Of a DNA stretch of 9,620 nt, positions 6,470 through 9,620 are shown piece after piece. The notes below the pieces were generated by a model. The model did not search any database, was not told where the DNA came from, and saw only the letters and a program-made list of their open reading frames with translations. Every line of letters begins with the position of its first letter. Within the stretch, counting starts at the first letter, position 1. The position numbers were made by a program, and so were the translations under genes. The stretch is from Saccharicrinis sp041595375 (lineage in GTDB: Bacteria; Bacteroidota; Bacteroidia; Bacteroidales; Marinilabiliaceae). The DNA is taken from assembly GCA_041595375.1 (NCBI GenBank), contig JBFHKL010000161.1, positions 1 to 9,620 on the forward strand, in the 5' to 3' direction.

Positions 6470-7963
6470 ATGAATGAATTTGATTTAATCATAATTGGCT
6501 CAGGCCCTGCAGGATTCTCCTCTGCAATGAGAGCATTTGATTTTGGACTCCATATTTGCATTGTAGAAGGAGCTCACCTGGGGGGAGCAGGCATTATGAA
6601 CGGCGCCCTTACCTCAAAAACCATGTACGAACTAAGCATGGACTACGCCGTAGCTGCAAGAACAGACCGTGGCTTTAGAGCAGGTAGCCTGAGTGTTGAT
6701 TTTGGCATGGTTATTAAAACGGTAATCGATGCAGCCAAAGAAAAACAATACCAAATGCTGAGTCAAATAGAAACCTTTTCAACAGGAAGATCAAAACGAG
6801 GATCCTTATCCTATATTAAAGGCTGGGCTAAATTTATTGATCCGCATACCATTTCAGTAACAAACCAGGGCACAAGCAAGTTACTGAAAGCTAAAAAATT
6901 TATTATTGCTACGGGAGCAAAGCCCAGAAAGGCACCTGGTCTGGATATTGATCATGAAAGAATTATTGATTCTGAAGACATTTTAAAACTAAAGAAATTC
7001 CCAGAACGCATGCTTATCATAGGTTCAGGAATTATTGGTTGTGAATTTGCCACTATCTTTAGCAACTTTAAGCAAACAGAGGTTCACCTGCTCGACAGAG
7101 CTAACAAAGTATTACCCTACGAAGATGATGACATAAGTAGTTTTGTGTCAAAAAATTTAGAAAATAACGGAGTCATCATTCACCATACAGCACATCTCAG
7201 AACTATAAAAAAACACCCTGACCACTTGGAGATCATTTTAGATTACGAAGCAGGAAACAGCAAAGTTATTGAAGTAGACGTAGCCTTAGTGGCCATAGGT
7301 AGAGTAGCCAACACTAAAAACCTTGGTCTGGAAGCTATAGGTATTGAAACAACAGAAAGAGGAACCCTTGAAATTGCGGATTACTGCACCCTAAGAGAAG
7401 ATAATCATCATAGTCATATTTATGCAGCAGGCGATGTAACCGGACAAACACAACTATACAGTGTTGCCGAATTTCAGGGCCGACTGGCTGCCGAACAAAT
7501 CGCAGACACCCCCTGCTACCCTCTGGACTACTCACATATGTCGACCCTTATGTTTTTTAAACCGGAACTGGCTTCTGTGGGTCTCAATGAGAAACAATTA
7601 CGCGCAAAAAAAATACCGCATAAAGTAGCCCACTACTCTAACCAGTTAGTAAACAGGGCCATTGCCATGCGAAGCACTAATGGCTTTGTGAAAATAATCG
7701 TAAGTGACGACGAGGAACCTCGCATATTAGGCATGCGTGCAGGTGGACCTCAGGCCTCTGCATATATTGTTTCCGTAGCCCATTTAATTAATCAGGGAAA
7801 CAGTCTTCTGGAAGTATTAAAAATATTTTACCCTCACCCCAGTCTGGCTGAAGGGATCCAGGAGTGCTTACGCACACTAAGTGGAAAATCAATTTACAAA
7901 CCTGAGGCATTTCCCGACTTAATCAACTTTAGTGAATGGCACCCTGATAAAAATACAGATTAA
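6470..7963 (+). CDS. Dihydrolipoamide-dehydrogenase/SthA-like flavoprotein lacking both redox cysteines
   Basis: This 497-residue protein has the full domain order of the class I pyridine-nucleotide-disulfide oxidoreductases. The FAD Rossmann motif GSGPAG is at 10-15, ATGAKPR at 147-153 and the NAD(P) Rossmann motif GSGIIGCEFA at 185-194. The second FAD motif YAAGDVTG is at 318-325, and the C-terminal dimerisation domain follows from about 355. In working enzymes the active site reads GGxCxxxGCxPSK. Here it is GGAGIMNGALTSK (38-50), with Gly41 and Ala46 in place of the two cysteines, so no redox disulfide can form there. The C-terminal HPSLAE dyad (His456, Glu461) is kept. Lipoamide or mercuric reductase activity is therefore unlikely. 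A transhydrogenase, diaphorase or quinone/electron-carrier reductase role is possible; SthA also lacks one of these cysteines. Asp209-Arg210 after the second Rossmann strand does not settle NADH versus NADPH. No 2-oxoacid dehydrogenase genes are nearby. The next gene starts 3 bases after the stop. Confidence 0.85.
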   Translation: MNEFDLIIIGSGPAGFSSAMRAFDFGLHICIVEGAHLGGAGIMNGALTSKTMYELSMDYAVAARTDRGFRAGSLSVDFGMVIKTVIDAAKEKQYQMLSQIETFSTGRSKRGSLSYIKGWAKFIDPHTISVTNQGTSKLLKAKKFIIATGAKPRKAPGLDIDHERIIDSEDILKLKKFPERMLIIGSGIIGCEFATIFSNFKQTEVHLLDRANKVLPYEDDDISSFVSKNLENNGVIIHHTAHLRTIKKHPDHLEIILDYEAGNSKVIEVDVALVAIGRVANTKNLGLEAIGIETTERGTLEIADYCTLREDNHHSHIYAAGDVTGQTQLYSVAEFQGRLAAEQIADTPCYPLDYSHMSTLMFFKPELASVGLNEKQLRAKKIPHKVAHYSNQLVNRAIAMRSTNGFVKIIVSDDEEPRILGMRAGGPQASAYIVSVAHLINQGNSLLEVLKIFYPHPSLAEGIQECLRTLSGKSIYKPEAFPDLINFSEWHPDKNTD

Positions 7964-7966
7964 GAT

Positions 7967-9115
7967 ATGAAGAAAATTCATTTTCGATGGGTAATAGTTA
8001 TCTTGATAGTTTTTCTGATTTATATTTTCACTCCTGGCTATATAAAAGTTGCTCTAGTCCATTTCCTTCCCGGCATTGAAGACTATCATATATTTGAAAA
8101 CAGAGAGATTAAAGTAGCCAAGCCAATCCCTTGGCATATAGCAAAGGATTACATGCAGGATGATTTAACTCCCATCGAACGTGACACACTTGAACACTAT
8201 CAATCTGTTGCCTATTTGATTATTCAGGACGATTCTCTGATATATGAGGAATATTGGGAAGGCTATAGTCAACACACGCTCTCTAACTCATTTTCTGCAG
8301 CCAAAAGCGTAGTTGGATTGCTAATAGGGGCTGCTATACAGGATGGATTTATTAAAAATGTTAATCAAGCTGTAGCAGATTTTATTCCCGAATACAGAAA
8401 CTGTCACAACAATACACTTACCATCAAGGATCTGCTTACCATGAGTTCTGGTTTAAATTGGAAGGAAAGCTACCGCAACCCTTTTTCACTAACTACACAG
8501 GCCTATTATGGCGATAATATCAACCAACTAGTTCTGGACTTAACTGTGATTGAAAAACCTGGTAAAAAATTTAAATATTTAAGCGGAAACACCCAGCTGT
8601 TAGCTATTCTTCTTAAAAATGCCACTGGAAAAACATTATCGGAATATGCCTCCGAAAAATTATGGCAAGCTCTGGGAGCAGAAAATACGGCTTTGTGGAG
8701 CCTTGACAAAAAAGAAGGTGACGAAAAGGCTTATTGTTGCCTAAACAGCAATGCCAGAGATTTTGCCCGAATAGCTAAGGTGATTCTCAACAAAGGAAAA
8801 ATAAATGGTATACAAATTATTCCTGAACAATACATTGAAGAAAGCATCACGGCAGCTAGTTATTTAAAACACTACAAAAGCAATGAGCCTGTTGATTTTT
8901 ATGGGTATCAGTGGTGGATTGTCAAGCACAATGGTCAATTAATTCCTTATGCAAGAGGCATTTTAGGCCAGTACATATTTGTTCTTAGAGAGCAAAATGC
9001 CATTGTGGTTCGCTTAGGTCATAAACGTAGCCCTAACAAGATCAATCATCATCCCAGCGAAATATACACATATTTAACTGCGGCAAAAAGGGTTCTTAAA
9101 GCCAGAAACAGGTAG
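7967..9115 (+). CDS. Membrane-anchored serine hydrolase, beta-lactamase/CubicO family
   Basis: This 382-residue protein has a basic start (MKKIHFRW) and one hydrophobic segment (about 8-22) with no clear cleavage or lipobox, so it is probably tethered to the inner membrane with its catalytic part in the periplasm. The penicillin-binding fold shows the motif S-A-A-K (Ser110 nucleophile, Lys113) in SFSAAKSVVGLL. LTIKDLLTMSSGLNW (151-165) follows, then YLSGNTQLLA with Tyr204 as the likely general base, and a late GILGQYIFV strand (331-339) near the usual third motif. The YxSGN form and the late Gly-Gln strand resemble esterase and 6-aminohexanoate-dimer-hydrolase-like members more than true class C beta-lactamases. 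I would not predict antibiotic resistance. The substrate is unknown. The gene begins 3 bases after the flavoprotein stop, so the two are almost surely cotranscribed and may be translationally coupled. Confidence 0.85.
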   Translation: MKKIHFRWVIVILIVFLIYIFTPGYIKVALVHFLPGIEDYHIFENREIKVAKPIPWHIAKDYMQDDLTPIERDTLEHYQSVAYLIIQDDSLIYEEYWEGYSQHTLSNSFSAAKSVVGLLIGAAIQDGFIKNVNQAVADFIPEYRNCHNNTLTIKDLLTMSSGLNWKESYRNPFSLTTQAYYGDNINQLVLDLTVIEKPGKKFKYLSGNTQLLAILLKNATGKTLSEYASEKLWQALGAENTALWSLDKKEGDEKAYCCLNSNARDFARIAKVILNKGKINGIQIIPEQYIEESITAASYLKHYKSNEPVDFYGYQWWIVKHNGQLIPYARGILGQYIFVLREQNAIVVRLGHKRSPNKINHHPSEIYTYLTAAKRVLKARNR

Positions 9116-9363
9116 GCAATCCATAAAAAAACAGCAATCAAAACACAGAAGACAGAAGTAACACCATTTTGAAATTAAAATGAGCCTTATAAAAACATTC
9201 GTATCTCCGAAAAAAAAGGGACAAAAACAAATGACTCTATAATACCAATTATACTTTTCAAAAAATTACACAATCGGGCTAACTACTTCCTGCATTTTGA
9301 TTACTGCTATATTTCTCTCCTTCTTAAATCAGATATTGATTCAATCAACTCTGCCTAAAAGGA
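9116..9363. other. Convergent intergenic region, no clear terminator
   Basis: This spacer lies between the 3' ends of the hydrolase gene and the minus-strand gene. It is AT-rich. I saw no strong hairpin with a U-tract for either direction; the only dyad noted is the short TTGAT-TCA-ATCAA at 9337-9349. Termination may be by another mechanism or by weaker structures that I could not judge by eye. Confidence 0.4.
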
Positions 9364-9620
9364 TTAATAAGCTCTGGTGTTTCTATTCTCAATAAAGTTT
9401 ATAAATGATGTATTTACTACTTTATTACCTCCTGCAGTTGGATATCTACCTGTAAAATACCAATCTCCATTATCATTAGGACAAGCCTTATGTAGATTTT
9501 CAACCGTCTGATAGACAATATCTACTTCGGCATCGATATTATCAGGGGTCAGCATCTCTGCTATTTTTGCAGATACTTCTTCCACAGCAAAAGGCTTATA
9601 TATTTCTCTAACATAATTCA
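9364..9620 (-). CDS. Amidophosphoribosyltransferase-like protein, C-terminal end only
   Basis: The reading frame is open from the right edge to a TAA at 9366-9364, giving about 85 residues. The GTG at 9585 is not the real start, because the frame continues upstream (NYVREIYKPFAVEE) to the edge without a stop. The tail contains VDIVYQTVENLHKACPNDNG, then GDWYFTGRYPTAGGNKVVN, and ends NTRAY. From memory this fits the C-terminus of the long (about 600-residue) amidophosphoribosyltransferase-like, class II glutamine amidotransferase proteins of Bacteroidota, which end in a similar GDWYF-x-G-x-YPT-x-GG block and RAY. The catalytic N-terminal cysteine domain and the PRPP-binding motif lie outside the window, so activity cannot be assessed. 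The organism may have a separate standard PurF, so I give no gene symbol. Confidence 0.65.
   Translation of the reverse strand, partial: NYVREIYKPFAVEEVSAKIAEMLTPDNIDAEVDIVYQTVENLHKACPNDNGDWYFTGRYPTAGGNKVVNTSFINFIENRNTRAY

Noticed and set aside
7335..7535. Minus-strand open frame of 66 codons
   Set aside because: It is antisense to the conserved second FAD motif of the flavoprotein, whose coding is certain.
6470..7963. Annotation as dihydrolipoamide dehydrogenase (lpd) or mercuric reductase
   Set aside because: Both redox cysteines are missing (Gly41, Ala46), and no 2-oxoacid dehydrogenase or mercury genes are adjacent, so those activities are not supported.
8506..8709. Minus-strand open frame of 67 codons
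   Set aside because: It is antisense to the serine hydrolase catalytic domain and shows no protein family character.
7967..9115. Class C beta-lactamase (antibiotic resistance gene)
   Set aside because: SxxK is present, but the YxSGN form and the rest of the protein fit the esterase/nylon-oligomer-hydrolase-like branch, and no ampR-like regulator is nearby.
9364..9585. A complete 73-residue minus-strand gene starting at GTG 9585
   Set aside because: The frame stays open from 9585 to the window edge and the upstream residues fit the same protein, so this is the 3' part of a longer gene rather than a small gene.
1..9620. CRISPR array, transposon, prophage, toxin-antitoxin or other defence system
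   Set aside because: No spaced direct repeats, terminal inverted repeats, transposase or integrase motifs, or paired small toxin-antitoxin frames were seen.

Overview
The window looks like chromosomal DNA from an AT-rich member of the Bacteroidota, probably a marine or gut Bacteroidales/Marinilabiliales-type organism. The support is lineage-typical gene content: a DUF5916 outer-membrane barrel protein, a glycine-lipid acyltransferase pair, and the C-terminus of a long Bacteroidota-type amidophosphoribosyltransferase-like protein. Promoter-like sites also fit the Bacteroidota -33/-7 pattern (TTTG and TAnnTTTG). Genus-level placement is inference.

Layout from left to right. Bases 1-58 (minus strand) hold the first 19 codons of mraZ, the first gene of the division and cell-wall (dcw) cluster, which runs off the left edge. 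Upstream of it are four 10-bp-spaced AGTGGT-type repeats (101-140) that look like an MraZ operator. A long AT-rich spacer with no visible gene follows. A divergent two-gene unit (711-2522) encodes a PlsC-like O-acyltransferase and an OlsB-like GNAT N-acyltransferase. These match the GlsA/GlsB pair that builds glycine lipids, and the unit is closed by a strong intrinsic terminator (2547-2590). A single 807-residue exported protein with a CBM9-like N-domain and a DUF5916 outer-membrane barrel follows (2746-5169). After a 308-base gap come a small lipoprotein and a periplasmic Lys/Glu-rich coiled-coil protein, 12 bases apart (5478-6299), with a weaker terminator. Next is a pair only 3 bases apart: a dihydrolipoamide-dehydrogenase-like flavoprotein that has lost both redox cysteines, and a membrane-anchored serine hydrolase of the beta-lactamase/CubicO type (6470-9115). 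The window ends with the C-terminal end of a convergent minus-strand gene (9364-9620), probably amidophosphoribosyltransferase-like.

Most of the window is envelope biology: the dcw control point, aminolipid synthesis, an outer-membrane barrel, a lipoprotein, a periplasmic coiled coil and an anchored hydrolase. I see no phage, transposon, CRISPR array, RNA gene or defence island. The points most worth a second look are the cysteine-less flavoprotein with its coupled hydrolase, the MraZ box array, and the glycine-lipid genes lying divergent to the dcw cluster.
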